The notes under the pieces: generated by a model
Database searches by the model: none
Seen by the model: only the letters and a program-made list of their open reading frames with translations
Told to the model about the DNA's origin: nothing
In this document: in pieces, positions 9,557-23,021 of the stretch
Layout of the letters: every line of letters begins with the position of its first letter
Numbering within the stretch: the stretch's first letter is position 1
Translations under genes and position numbers: made by a program
Assembly: GCA_019787685.1 (NCBI GenBank)
Contig: JAHNUO010000031.1
Span: 1 to 64,000, forward strand
Direction: 5' to 3'
DNA: 64,000 nucleotides
Source of the DNA: Chiua virens
Lineage: Eukaryota; Basidiomycota; Agaricomycetes; Boletales; Boletaceae

Positions 9557-12500
9557 ATGTCCATCATCATAGAAGGAGGCGATTCTGATATCGATGCTGA
9601 CTTGGCCTCTGTACATGAGTTCGAGGAGTTGCAATCGGAGACAAGCTCCAATTCATCATACATGCACATCGATCTTGACGATGACACGGACGATGAGGAT
9701 ATCGACACCACTGGGTCTATTGACCTCGACGACCAACAGCAGAACCACGAGTTGGAGGAAGTAAGTAGTCGCCATGGCCATCCTGAAACCCCACTAACAA
9801 AGGTTCCATTTCTAGGTTGACGCCGAAATCTTGGAGCAATCTCTCCCCGAAGAGGATCTGTGTTCCTCCATCCCGGGAATGTATCGCATCCTCGACTTGA
9901 TCAGCGAGCGTGGCACTAGTGGTCTAGGTATGATTCCAAGTGACATCTTCGACTACCGCTCACATCCGCAAAGTGGACAAGATCATCATCGCTCAGGAAT
10001 CTCTTCGGCGCTTCCTCAACGAGATTTCTCCCGGTTCCTACGTGTCCTTGACAAAGGTCGACTTTAAAGCTCTCGACAAGTTCCAAGTAAAGCCCATCGG
10101 AATTTACGGGAGCAAGGACGAGATTGTCCGCTTTTTGGTCTCCATAGAAGTCATTGACGACTCCGTGTATGTCATTCCAGTTAGCCGTTGACGTCCTATT
10201 ATTGACAGTTTGATAGTGCGACCAAGTTGATCGGGTCCTCCGAGACGAGTGTAGAGAACCTGGTTCTTCGCTCAGGCTTATACATCTGCCGCGTTCCGAA
10301 ATCTGCCGGTGGAGTGGAAAGGATGTATGTCATCCATTGGCCCGAAGAATCGACTTGGGACGACGATGCTTCTCCACCTGTCCGCCGTAATCGCGTCACT
10401 TTCCTGAGGTAAGGATACGAGAAAGTCACATTTTGGTCGTGCGTTGACGTTCATGTCCCCAGGTACTTGACCAAGATTTGTGATCAGGTCATAGCCCTAA
10501 TATCCGAGGATCACGCAAAATCAATCGTCTGGAACAACTCGGTCGACGATGATCGACATTCGCAATCCGATGAAGATGATACAGATCGTTTGTTTACTTT
10601 CGAGGTTGCGAAAACGACGGAACAAGAAGAAGGGGTCTCCGTCCGCAAAGGATTCGAGGTATGTTATCTCGCACTCTATGTCTATCGAAGTCTAAGTGGA
10701 TCGATAATCCGCAGTGCACTTCAGATGAGTTGCTCGTCCCTGAAGTGCATTCGGAGTGTGAGGAGGATCCCGACCTTTTCAAGCCACGCCTGTTGTTCGG
10801 CGAAACGAGACAAGGTTTCATGACAACACAATATGTGCCCATCAAACGCTCCGTCAAGTCTTTGGATTTCTTTAAAATCAGCGCGTTTATCTTGCATGAT
10901 TCTCTGTATGTTTTTTGAATTGCGCCTCTCATGTTACCTTTCTGACTTGCCGAAGGATGAAAGAGCGCCTGCAGATATCTGAATCTATCAACCCTAAATC
11001 ACTCAATCACCTCATCCGCTTGGGTCTAGGAAAGCGTTTTCCCGACGAGCATAACATTTGGACGAAGGAAGTTACCATCCCTTAAATCGACGTGTCTGAA
11101 GGACATGGATATCCAGAAGAAGCAGGCCGAAGCTGAGTTGAAGGAGGCCTAGAGCACAGATAGAGTCGAGTATCCGGTTTACCGTCGTCAATGCTGTATT
11201 TTCTCGTTATCCGTTCGTACTCATTCTATTATCCGGTTCTCCACTTACTTCGAAATCGACAGAACACTTGATCGCACCCGATGCTTCGCCACTGTTCCGG
11301 CTCTCACTCCTGATGAAGAAGCGAAACTGAGTGGTAAGTTATTGCGAGATGGTTTCGTATTCGTATTAATGTACATTTTCTAGAATCGTATTCCCACCTA
11401 ACATCCATTCACCCTGGCATCGCGGAGAGTTTCGACGAGGAATTGCGCCGAGCCAATTGTAAAAGCGTCTCGGAGGAGGAATTCAGAAGATCAAAGGAGA
11501 AGATCCTTCTCGTCATTTACTTGTCACGACACCTTGTTAACAAGACCTGACGCTCAGCTGGCTACCATTGTTCAGTCAGTTTTTAAGGAGACCAAGCGAC
11601 AACTTCTGGTCATCCCTAGGCCACCATCCTCCACGAGATCGCGTCACCAGCTCACAAACCAGTTAAACATACTTCCACTGATACGCAGAATGCTGAGAAG
11701 CTGCTGAAGGAAAGCAGAAATGAGTTATCCCTCATTAGTGACGCAGACTTCATCTCAGACCTCGAGGGCCTCTCATCGACGATGCCTATGCTGCAAGAAG
11801 CAGTCAGGACGGCAAAAGGTCAAGCTCAGAAGTACCTTGGCAGCGTCGTGGATAAGCTCTCCCGGACGCTCCTTGCTTCTGCTCGTCGCATACGACAAGA
11901 AGGACACTATGGACCAGATAAAAGCCGACGCAGAACGCCGCATGGAACACGAACTGCGCGATTTGAGTCAAACCCTAATCCAGAAGATGAATTCTCTCTC
12001 GGAGTCCTGCAATTCTCGGTAAGGCTTTTTGTGGCGACGGTGGATAGACTGCAATGAACTAATGGTTTCGAAGCCACACCTTGCATCTCAGGTCTGTCAC
12101 ACCGTGGAAGAGCTCTAGTTCTCACCGCGGTCTCACTGGACGTATGTTTGCTTATGCCCCTTCAGCTAGTTTTCCTTTGCTAATGTGGTAGTCCAGGTCC
12201 ACAGAACTTCGAGCTTGGCGGCTCTCGGGAGACAGTGAAGGCAGCTTCCCTGCTGTTCAATATCCATCTGATGCACTTGACAACACAAGACCAGCACGAG
12301 CTTCAACTTGATTCGACGAAGGTTCCAAATCCGCGTTTCAAGGAGTCATACTCTTTCCGGCTACCTTTGGGGTTCTCTGTGTCGTAAGATTGATGTTTCA
12401 TTCTTACCCTTACGCGTGATGGTAAACAGCCCTTCAGGCATGCACAACTTCTTGAAGGAGACAGAGTTCTTCTAGTATTAATCGACCAAAATGCCAACCT

Positions 12501-15500
12501 CCTCCTTCACTTGAACCATTTGAATAGTATCGAAAATTCCATTGGACGCGAGCATGGCAAGATGCTTCATCGAGACAAGATTGGTGAGAAGTTCTTGCTA
12601 GCATTCGACGAATCCCAGGCGATGCTTGCTGTCATATCGTGTGAGAAGGTGCGTATCCAGGGAGTAGAGCATTAGATTGAGACTAAAGTTCCCATAGCTC
12701 CAGCTACACGTCTTTGTTCATGATGATAGTCGCGGGTTTACTGCGTCTGGCAGCACTATCAACCTTCTTCCTTGGTATAGTGAGGGGACGACAATTCAAA
12801 AAGCATGTTTCACCTCAGGAAGCGAGGAACTCTTACTCGTTGATTCTCGAGCTATCGCCGGTGTTTTCTCACTCACCACTATGCAGTTTCGGTATGTCCC
12901 CATCGCCTTGATGATTCGAACCCTTGCTGTAACGTTGATAAATTCTAGGCCGGCTTCTCTGGACCTGAATCGAGTTCCGATCGATGTTCATTCTTCTCCA
13001 GATGGTTCTTGCTTCCTGGTCGTTTCTTCGGATGGTCGTATAGTCGCTTACCACTGGAGCACCTTTGGGTCCAACCATGGTGTTCCACTTCCTATCACGG
13101 ACTGGGCTGGCAATAGCAAGCTCGCTATCAGCTCACTCGTTCGCAGAAGCTCTGTATATCTTCTGAAGTTGGATTTGTCGGCCCACACGTGCAGCTCTGT
13201 TGCACTCGACATCACCCGAAAAATTACTGAGTTTATGTTTAAGGCGAAGGACGGTCGTGGTGCTTTATCAAGAGATGCTCACCTTACTGCGCACAATTGT
13301 CTCATAGACTGCCATGCCGATGTATGGACACGCTTCCCAGTTCTCCCGGCTGTCCAGCGCGCCACTATTTCTTCGGGAGATCGCCATCGCCCCTCATTCC
13401 TGTTCGTCACGGATCGGGACCATACCCGTTATGCAGCCCACATTTCTGATATGATCGAGACCTTTGAACGGTCGTCGAAGAAGCCAACAGGCGATAAGCT
13501 CAGCATGCTGTATATCTCTGCAACGACATTCGACACTTTCATAGCCGATTTCTCTCCCAATGGGGAGTGGGATGGCATATCGCTTTTCAAGGCAGGAGAA
13601 TGGGTTGTTGAGATTCTTTGCCTCATCCCTATTCACCTCGCACTTGCTAGAGACAATCGATTTGTTCCGTTGAAAAACGGCGTATATTCTGCTGATGTGG
13701 AAAGGTCGTTGCTTGGGGCCGAAATCAATCGTATTGTCGATACGATATCGTTTGGGTGGTACGAGTCAATATTCCAGTCCTACATGTCAGACAAGGTACG
13801 AACTTCCCGTGCTAGGACCGGCTGAGTGGACTATAGCTGACCTTCTCGCAGCCCGTTCGTGTCGTGTCTTCCATGGGAGAGCAATCCGTCGGGAAGAGTT
13901 TTACCCTGAACCACCTTGTCGATACGTCGTTTGCTGGATCAGCAATGCGAACTACCGAAGGTGTCTGGATGTCGGTGACTCCAACTAAAGAAGCGTTGAT
14001 TGTTGCTCTCGACTTTGAAGGTACCTTGTGGTTCATTCCTTCCACGTTCCCCATACTGATTACACATTTCACAGGCGTCCACAGTATAGAGCGTTCAGCC
14101 CAGGAAGACACGCTTCTCGTTCTCTTCAACACTGCCATCTCAAACCTGGTTTGTTCTGTGTCTTTCATGACACGAAAGAAGCCATCACTCAAATTCCTTC
14201 AGGTCCTCTTCCGCAACAATTTCGCCCTAAGCCGCGATATCACTGGCTTGTTCCAATCATTCCAGTCAAGCTCGTCAGTTTTGGATCCTGTCGCGAATCC
14301 TTCACTTTTCCAGTCCACTCTGGTCATTATCATCAAGGACGTCGTCGATTCGGACAAGACAGAAATTGCACGCGAGTGAGCAGATTAAGCATTCTGTCGT
14401 GATTATGCTTTGAGGATGATTCCTTCCAGGTTTTCGCTGAAGTTCCAGCAAATAGTCGAGGAAGAGCAAGATGCCAACTTCATTTCGCGTCTCCACGGTG
14501 GCAAGCTCAACATCATCCCCTGGTAAGGCCTTCCATCCGTTTCTCTGAGAGATCAAGTGGCTATACCGTACGACAGGCCTGTCATTGAATCGCGAGACTT
14601 TTACAAGTTGTTCCCGACTCTGAAAAGGCGCCTCGATTCGCAGGAAGTGACACACAAGGCAGCCGGAGAATTCCTGCACCTGATGAAGACCCTTATGGCG
14701 AAACTCAAGGTTGGGCTTAACACGATTAAAATAACTTACCTGATACCAATCTCTTGTAGGCAAATGACTGGGGGGCACTTTCTCGTACGGTTGTGTTTTT
14801 TGATATTGTTTAGTTGCTGATCCCGTGCTAGAAACCATGGCTGCACACCGTGCGCAATTGTTGTTAACCCTCCTGCCTACTGCCCTAGCCTTTGGTATGC
14901 AGGACGTAGAGCACGAAATCGAGGTTCCTGAAGGTATGCTTCGAGACATTATACATGGTAGCCAGGAGGCTGACAACATGGTATACAATAGAACCTAGAC
15001 ACGGACGTGCCGATAGACTGCCCAGACTCCGATGCTCGCTTTTTCGTCCCTAATCTCGATCATTCTCAAGAAATGACTCGCGAAGAAGTGCTAGATGCAC
15101 TGTTCGCAGACTGGCATGAATTTGATTCCCGCCAGCTCATTCCCGATGCTCAGTGGGCAGAGGAGCTCGCTCAGTACCTGGAAGACCTGGCGGACATGCG
15201 CATCAATCACGTACGAGCTTGGGTGCAGTCCAACTTGGTCCGCTTCCAGGCTGGTCAGGCAAGCGTGATGGAGCTCCAGCGGACGCTTGAGAGCGCCATA
15301 ATCGACATGAAAAGTAGCGTGCAACTCTGTCGGGTACAGTGCGCTTTCTGTCAGTTGCTCTGTATCCAGGATCGACTCCACGAAGGCCCGCACGATTGCA
15401 AGACGAAACATGTTTGCACACAGTCTTGCGAATACTGCGTGGAAGCGGGTGAGCTTGGAGAGGAGGAGGAAGAAGAAATGCATCATGACGTACGTAACTA

Positions 15501-18283
15501 TTGATAGGCAATAAAAATGGCTGTATGATCACCAATCTTTCTTAGCGCTGGACATTCCGGGCAGCATGTGTAAGTGACCTTTCAAAGGAATCGAACCTGT
15601 CGTAGGTTTGACCATGGATGTCTTCTCAGGTGTTCGGTCAGTCTTCACTTGTGTGGTGCACCATGCAAACTTCAGGGGAAAAATGGATGTCTCGAATTGT
15701 GTGCCAAAGTATGCCCATGGTCGAACTCTTTGTCTCCTGTTACTTACGATCTTCAAGGTGACAGACCATGAAGACGATGATCACCAGTGCGCATCAGCCA
15801 CGCATGCCTGTGGCGAGGTGAGTTCTGCCTTCACATGACTCAATCATATACTATATCTTCAAATTCCAGCCCTGTGATCTCTTGTCTGTGACCCTACTCA
15901 ATGGATCCAGCACGGTTGCAAGGGAAGGTGCAGAATTTCAGTGTAAGTCTTTTTATGCTACGAAGGTCAGTCAAACTCATCCATGGTTTTTTCCCTTACC
16001 CCAGTGACGTTGAGCACGAAGCGCACCAATGTGACGCGCAGTATTGCCCGATACCTTGCCAACTTTGCAAGCGGCTCTGTTCAAGTCCTAACCACTTACA
16101 TGCATTGGAAGAAGATGCGATCCATCTTTGCGGGTATGTCGTTTGGTTGGTATCTCACAGCTTCAGGGTGATCACGTTTTTTAGGAAACCGCATGCGTGT
16201 TCTCAAAGGTGTGGTGCTGACGGTGTTTGCGAAATTGACACGACCCCTGAATCGATTGAGGAGACTTTCAAGGGTATGCATGAGTGTTTCCAGTACACAA
16301 AGGTACGACCTTGCCTTACTTTGTAGGCTGAAACATTAAAAAGGTCTGGTTGAATGGGTATAGTATTCGCAAGGTGAACTCTTTGGATCACCCAGTTTAC
16401 GTCCCACTGATAATATTATCAGTCGCAAAACGACTCAAATGTGTCCAACTCATCCCACCCGGTCAGTTAGAGCATGAGGGTTCACATGATCATAGCTTGG
16501 ATCCTAGTGTCGTCCATTATTGTCAAACAAGGTTAGCCGAACTTGCGACTTATGTAAGTCTTTGTAGCTGACTACGAACAGATGTGCCGGTTGCCAATAC
16601 TACTGCACACTCAAAATTGGTACGAAATGGTGGCTCGGCCTGACTCGCATAAAGCTAATTCCTTTGTTCATATGTAGGTCATTCCGAGAAGGAGCACGAA
16701 ACCAGCCATGGATCCATGTCAAATGTGCGGTGGTCGATTGATGCCCCAGACGAAGAAGGTTTTGAGGTAGATGGACGAATATATGCAACCAACGACGAAG
16801 GTGCACCGATGATGTGCAACTTGGTGTGCAAGACGCTCGGTCGGCACGTTCACATTGACTACTGTCGAGCCAAGACGCCGGGAGAATGTCGAGCAAACAA
16901 TGAAATTCAACACGTCGCGAATAAAATGAGACCTGAACCGGATAAACCCAAAGACTTTTTGACACATAATCTGTTCTGGAGACGTAGTGGTGAGTCGGTC
17001 GTGGGCATTCTTCCGCTTCGATACCATCCTCTTTGCAGGGTTCAAGGATCCATACTCTCGCGAAGGAGCAAGCGAATTTCACAAAATGGTACGTCAAACT
17101 ATACGCGTGTATAACTGACAGTTGGATTTTGCTCACTTGCATTTTTTCAAGTGATTCTTTGTGCGCAGGTGAGTACACTGCTCTTGTGTTAGTCTAGTCC
17201 TCGTCGTGAATCGTGATCTGTTTCCATAGGTCTTGAGCATGCTGCTTCCGGAGGCAAACCTCCTGCGCCCTCATTTTGTATCCTCCCACTTTTCCATGCG
17301 CCATTGAGCACGAATACGCCGCCAAAGCAAGGGTATATCTCAATGGATGGGCATCAGTTCGTGTGTAAGAACCCAGCATCTATCCAACAACCGTTTCACA
17401 TGTGCGCTTTCATGCTATTGTTGTCGAGTAAGTCGACTGACTGCAATCCACCAACAGCATCTTTTTGATCGACAGGTAAGCTATGGCTTTGGTACTGACG
17501 TACTGTTCTCATGTTTTCATGTTCTGCGCAGGTCAATGTCGATGAACAAAAACGACAGGATGCCGCTTGCCACTTCGCCAGCTTCTGCGAAGATACGTTC
17601 ACGCATGAACAATCGACTCGGGGCCGTCTATGGTGCCCTGCACAACTTCTGGACTGCTCGCCAGGCTGCATGCGGTCTCCAGCGTGATGCTAATACTGTC
17701 ATTTTACACGCTGAGGGCACACAAATCGTGTGCGAGAACGACGTTACGAGGTCGGCAAATGAGCTACTCGATCTACTCCTCCCCAATTTCCCTAAGGGGG
17801 GTAACTCCTTTGATAAAGCTCTTAAGGCTGCTGAGACGGCTATATTGAGGTGTTGGGACGACGCACGACCACCTGTCATCATCTTCCTTTCCGATGGTAT
17901 TGCCTCCCTCTCCGACAGCGTCGTGCAAAAGCTTTTCAAGAAGACCGCGCAGAAAGGGTGTGTTATACTCTATTGCGTGCCCAATGTCAAGCTCACTTGG
18001 CGTACAGGAAAGGACTTTCGTTGCATGCAATCCTATTTGGTCCCAAATTGACCTCTACCCGGATGGAGCGCATGGTGACTGTCGCACGCGACGCACAGAG
18101 CAAGACGCCCGCGTTGATGAGCGCTCCGTCGTCCTTCCACGAAGCACTGGACAGTGTAAGCTATTTCTATCAGGGTTCAGATTAACACCAATTTAATCTA
18201 CATCACCACAGGTCCAACTGGCAAACACCTTCCTCGGTATTGCCGAATCTTTGAGGAAGCCCAGAGGGGCCTTGATGCAATAA
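9557..18283 (+). pseudogene. Giant GTPase/Cys-His-rich/VWA gene, copy B (full length, frame-broken)
   Basis: This is the only full-length copy on the + strand, with many introns of about 50 nt. The order is: acidic Ser/Asp-rich N-terminus (9557-9770); conserved region (about 9950-10920); helical region (about 10960-12020); propeller-like beta-rich region (about 12180-13400); GTPase with P-loop G-E-Q-S-V-G-K-S (13876-13899), a T-T-E-G turn, G3 D-F-E-G split by an intron at 14021, and an I-I-K-D motif like the GBP/atlastin R/K-D motif; Cys/His-rich clusters (about 15300-17000); VWA domain from about 17460, with MIDAS D-R-S-M-S split by an intron (17476-17531). It ends with TAA at 18281-18283. 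From about 12.2 kb on the frame is clean. Between about 11.08 and 11.9 kb the frame must shift at least four times (near 11083, 11152, 11551 and 11615) to follow copy C, so it is probably a pseudogene unless these are sequence errors. Similarity to GBP/VLIG GTPases is from motifs only. Confidence 0.75.
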
Positions 18284-18885
18284 ACAGGGTGTGGCTTGGG
18301 GAATGACAACATGGTCGCGTACACCCCTTGATTGGCGTTTATATTCTTTGTCATGTATGCTTAGTTTCTCTTTGAATGTATAATGCTTTGCTTGCAGTCG
18401 TCGAGTAACCTTGTCGTGATGTCGGTCAGGTAGTTATTAACTTACTAGGTTTGATAGCAAATTCGAGGTTGCTCTGCATATAATACATAGGTGAGTCCAC
18501 ACTTACTACTATGTCACATCCACAGTCATACCCACTGAGCACCTTTCCAGAGCTAATACCAGTGGCAGACTGAAACAAATGATAGTGTTGACCCACTTCA
18601 AGCACTTTGTCGATGTGCATCACTTATCTATACTCCTCTACTTCTATGCTTCTGACCTCTTCTCAGTTGACCTATGGTGTCGGAACAAGTTTTTAATCAT
18701 GTGAATTGGAACACCAACGCTGGCGATGGCAACCACTGGCAAAAGTGGGGCCTTTATCTCCCTTTATCTTCTTGCAAGGGAAGCGATAGAGCCATATCTG
18801 TTCTGAAGTACGTCATATCACCACTGGACTATTCGTACACATAACATGACCACTGTGAGATCACCCAGTGACTTCCCCGAAACAA
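18284..18885. other. Intergenic between convergent copy B and ABM fragment
   Basis: This is the shared 3' flank of two convergent genes. No gene is seen. A CCACTGGACTA motif at 18821-18831, resembling a pol III A box on the - strand, also occurs at the equivalent place after another ABM copy (40935-40945). Confidence 0.4.
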
Positions 18886-19414
18886 TTACAATCGACATTG
18901 CATCAGCTGCTTGTGATAGCCGTGATATTGTGCAACTGCGTGTGATAACGTGCTCCTTATTAGTGAGAGAGTACAATTTGGCAACCGCCGCAGCCGGTTC
19001 TGGCTGCGCAATATGGTCCCAGTGTGCCTGTCAAGGACGGGCGTTAGCTCCTTCCCTATCCGACAAGAACACTCGTACTGCACTCCATCGACCTACCTGT
19101 GCTGTCGACCACCCACAGATCACAATATACTTATTCTCGTCCTCGCGTGTCTTTCCGAACACAAGCATTTTCCCAGTTTTTTCTGAGGCCTCGGCCAACA
19201 GTTCAACCACGGCTTCACTATTCTCGGGTGTTTTCAGTGTTAATATGGACACCTCGGTGACAGGTTGATTAAGGGCAACCGTCGGGCCAGACAATTGCAC
19301 ATGGTACATTTCTCGCTTTTCACTGGCACTGAAGCACGGTTTGACAGCCTCCATACTTATTGGGAACCACGGTCCATCCATAGTGATCTTGTGCGCTTCA
19401 TAGCTGTCCCAGTC
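18886..19414 (-). pseudogene. ABM-like dimeric alpha/beta-barrel gene, 3' fragment (copy 1)
   Basis: It encodes the C-terminal two thirds of the ABM-like family described for 48305-49102: the D-W-D-S-Y-E-A-H opening (19414), the M-Y-H-V and P-V-T-E-V-S strands and the E-D-E-N-K-Y-I-V-I-C-G strand. An intron and a last exon follow, ending in TAA (18886-18888). The two 5' exons of intact relatives are absent upstream, and the expected 3' splice AG before the first exon is missing. I read it as a 5'-truncated fragment. Confidence 0.7.
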
Positions 19415-19879
19415 CACAGAAAAACATATTGATGAAACCTTCGAATAATGCAAGTCTAAGACGTGGTGCAACATCACGAGAAAAAGGAATGGCCGATAAA
19501 CCTATTATATAGTGTCTAATTTGTATCAATTGCATAATTTATTGTAAGTGGGTTATAACGGTAGGTCCGGTGGCCAATCTGTACCATTGGCATGATTTTC
19601 TCACCACAAGTATCATTTTGTCGGCCATACTGCATCATTGTCGACGTGATTTAGATTTACCACTGTAATCTGCATTGTGTGAATGAATCAGCGAACCTAC
19701 CATGATATTCTACATGGTTATTGAGCCATGAACATCAGTCCCCTGGGCTTGCTACAGAATGCCTCGAATGTGCCTTAAAACTGGCCCAGGCATTGTCGAT
19801 CAGAATGTATCTGAAAATTGGCGTCTGAACAATCACCTGGGGATGTTTCAAACATGTCAGATGTCTAGCTGAGGTGTGG

Positions 19880-20220
19880 GTACACCACATAGCACCCTTT
19901 GGGAAGGCTACAGCACTTACACCAGGGTCATGGTCATTCAGAGTTCATCTTATGACGAGAGCGGTTCTTCAGCGCTCTCACCTGACCCCCAGACGTCGAC
20001 TAATCTCTTCTTGGAACACAAGCTCCTGAAGAATGAAGTATATAAGATAAACAGAACTAGCCATTATGGATCGCTTCGAATTGGATACAGCACTGACATC
20101 AGCACCTCGATCATTTGGAGTTCATCCTGTGACAAGTGCAGTTTTTCAGTAATCTCATCTAACCACCAGATGCCGACTTAATATCTTTCAGAGACATGTG
20201 ATCCCGAAGAATGAATCTGT
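19880..20220. repeat. Diverged tandem duplication, two units of about 165 bp
   Basis: Two blocks, about 19910-20040 and 20080-20215, share a series of matching words in the same order (TACAGCACT, CAT-CAGAGTTCAT/TTGGAGTTCAT, GACGTCGACTAAT/ATGCCGACTTAAT, GAAGAATGAA). No gene is recognised in either. Confidence 0.5.
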
Positions 20221-20403
20221 GAGCAATGGAGGAAGTGGCTCTATTACTTATTCTTGAATCTTCAAACGCACATTGCAATTTCTGGATAACCATTATATAT
20301 AAAAGAGAGTTCACACCAATGACCATGCTACACAACCGATTGTCTATACTTCAGTGTAATATATACATTCCTCGAGAAAGCACCAGCATCGCGGCGTCCA
20401 CCG

Positions 20404-21720
20404 TTATGCCTGTCCATTGCCCATTCCCCCCGTTCGGTGCCTCTTGAATGAGTTCATCACAGACATGTTTTCGGCGACCTGAGGAGCATAATCTGTGATC
20501 CCTTCGCGGCCGAAAATTTCACTGTTGCAAATTTATGAGTTCCATGTAGTTCATATGCAATGAAACGTACTGATTCCACCACAGTAGTAGGTCGTCCACG
20601 AAACCTTTGTCCTCTGGATCATCGGTCTCCTCGAACCACTTCACAATATTTCAATAAAAATCCGAGTAGTTGAAAATTTCGTCCACAAGCCTCCAAGATC
20701 CACAACTGGATAGCGCAAAGCGAACCTATGGAAATGCTTAAACTATGTTCGTTGCCCTGGCACCACGAGACACACTTACCTGAACTGCTGTGTAGGCGAT
20801 TGCCCGGGGTTCAACACTGGTCATCTTCAGCAGATGGGCAACATGGGCACGAGTGCATCTTTCACCATGGCGACATTTTGAGGAGGGAACAGCGTTGCCA
20901 TGACTTGCAGGATCTTCCGCATCCTCAGAGGAACTAGGTGACGTGAAAATGAGTTTGAAGGCCTGAGGAGCAGTGAGATACGAGGTGCTCGCGAACTAAA
21001 TTAATATACTCACTCAAACTAGGGCCTTTCCTTTGAATAGTCCTTCCGCAGGCTTCATGTGATCATACGTACTATGCTCGTAGAGGAAACGGGGCCAAGA
21101 GTTCGCTGTAATGAGGAACTCTGGATGCCACTCCAATATCTTCTGGCGATGTCTGCTTTATAGTCCATTGAGCGCTTCCATGCTGGGAAAATGGATACTT
21201 ACTCTACGTTGGTCCAATCATAGTCGATGGGACAGATGAGTTTCGCTGTGCTATCGTTATGGAAACCGCATCCTAGCTTGTCGTATGGGGACAACCTAGG
21301 TTGCGGAGGGTCTATTTCCACCAGCCATGTCACAATCGTGGTCTTGAGACTGGCCGCGTCGTCCGCTCGAGCTGAATCAGCGCCTTCAGACAACTAGGAC
21401 CTGTGAAGATACTCCTCTACATCAACCGAAAAGCTCACCTGCTTAACCACACCGTCTAGAAGGCTTACATTGGCTGGGTCGGCGATGCAGTCCTTGATTT
21501 CCGGAATATACTTCAACAACATGTTGTAGTTCACAAATAATCGGTTTTCCCTGTGCTTCGTCAGTGGCGGGGTAGGATGTAATTCATGAAACTAACTCTT
21601 CTGTATGGCATACATTTGACCTTCCCAGGGAACCCTGTCGATCTGCCTCATTAATCAGATCATGGACATTGTCTGTCAGTGTTACCAATCTCCTGATTCC
21701 TCAGCCACGCAGTTGCCAGG
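20404..21720 (-). pseudogene. DUF6698-like Agaricomycete protein, broken by TGA
   Basis: The gene has several exons on the - strand. Recognisable blocks, 5' to 3', are a segment ending V-V-K-Q (about 21450), the exon with C-P-I-D-Y-D-W (about 21200-21400), a block with W-P-R-F-L-Y-E and G-L-F-K-G-K (about 21030-21160), F-T-S-P-S-S (about 20930), and the C-terminal V-D-E-I-F-N-Y-S-D-F-Y / W-F-E / D-D-L-L-L-W-W-N block (about 20585-20690). These match a conserved Agaricomycete family that I recall as DUF6698; its function is unknown. An in-frame TGA (20651-20653) sits in the last block, with the family frame open on both sides. The C-terminal exon ends with TAA at 20404-20406. The 5' end is not certain. 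Confidence 0.6.
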
Positions 21721-22010
21721 TTCTATCCAAAGCTTGTTAACTATGCTGTCCTAGATCATACAGGTACTGCTCACCGGTTATCACCGTGTCTGTGAATCTG
21801 TGGCTGGCGTATGGTAGAATTAAGACTGGGGAACATGCCGCTGTTGGAAGAGCTGTGGGGGGTGTTGAGTTCACTCTGAGACATAGTACTCATGAACTAC
21901 AGTGTTCGATGAATCCCGCCCTCTCCATGGTACTTATATCATTGTTCAGCGCCCTTACATCACGTGGAACTCCAGCCGACGGAAACAATTCATCCACCCC
22001 ATACCTCTTT

Positions 22011-22370
22011 GAAAGGTGGCCTGTCCAATGATCAGTAAGCTTGGTCTTCGTGTACTATGTGTGATAAACGAATCACTGGTACCTGTGTTCCATTTCTTGT
22101 TGGAAGAGTGTCCAAAATCCTGTCTGATAAGAGCAAGCCTCGGGCCTGGGCTTCGCGTATGAGAGATGTAAACGCTGAGTGTGGCACTTGTGCTCCGCTT
22201 CGTTGGAAAGGGTAGCCAAAATTTCTTGTCCAATGATGAGCAAATGGTGTGCTTCACGTATCGGAAATGAAAATGGCTCACCCGTGCTGGAACTTGAAAG
22301 GGTGGGCGGAGTGTCCTGTCCAATGACGAACAAGTGCTGGATTTCACGGGCGGTTAGCCGACTGTCCCTT
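22011..22370. repeat. Four imperfect tandem repeats of about 90-102 bp
   Basis: Units start near 22011, 22103, 22205 and 22296, each with a GAAAGGGT-like start and a core close to CTGTCCAATGA. On the - strand two adjacent units stay in frame and encode a repeated I-G-Q-(7)-T-L-S pattern with 30-residue spacing; the others shift frame by indels. No gene is assigned. Confidence 0.55.
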
Positions 22371-22893
22371 TCGTCACAAAGAGCCAGTCCACCCTCATTG
22401 CGGTATTCGTTGTTCGAACCTGAGCCAATAGTTGGGGAATGAATGGCCCGATGGGAAGGTATGAAGTAAATGTGTAAAAATAGTTATACTGTGGTGAGGG
22501 CATTCAAGTTATATGGCGACCTGATACTGGATTGGTAAGAAGTTCTACTAGTAGCGTCTTTGCACAAGACCCGGGAAAAATCTGACTTACTTTGGCCTGA
22601 ATGACTTGCCAGTGAAGACTTTCCAAGTGTTCCTTTCGCCACTGGCACAAAGAGCCACCACCTTCGTTCGGCTGAGCCAAAAGTTGGGGAATGAATGGCC
22701 CGATGTCAGTGGGAATGTATGAAGTAAATGTATAGAAATAACTAAGTGTTTGTGACACGTCAGAAAGTAACGAGAGTGCCAGTGTGGTGGGGGCTTATAC
22801 GCCGAACTGATTCTGGTTTGGTAAGAAGTTTCTAGCGTCTTTGCACGGCGGCCCAAGAAAAATTTGACTTACTTTGACCTGAATGACTTGAAG
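22369..22893. repeat. Direct tandem duplication, two units of about 260 bp
   Basis: The units run about 22369-22634 and 22635-22893. Shared words include AGTTGGGGAATGAATGGCC, GTATGAAGTAAATGT, GGTAAGAAGTT and GCGTCTTTGCAC. The first unit abuts the 90-bp repeat array, so the whole of 22.0-22.9 kb is repetitive non-genic DNA. Confidence 0.6.
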
Positions 22894-23021
22894 AGTTCTG
22901 TCACGCCCCAGGCTGGAGGTTTATAAGGGGATGTGAGTCCAGGTCATAGTTTATTTTATTATTGCCTCGACTGGCCTCCACTTTCATTGTTGATCTTCGA
23001 GCCTTAACCAATCTCTACGCC

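Larger units (their letters stand above)
9557..19414 (+). repeat. Left arm of an inverted two-gene duplication
   Basis: Copy B (+) and an ABM-like gene fragment (-) converge with about 600 bp between them. The same pair occurs in mirror image at 50487-60427. The arms are diverged paralogues, not recent copies; for example copy B and copy C proteins differ throughout. Confidence 0.6.

Noticed and set aside
15580..15610. A GGTTCGATTCC B-box on the - strand, as a tRNA gene
   Set aside because: No A box or cloverleaf at a workable distance; it lies in an intron of copy B.
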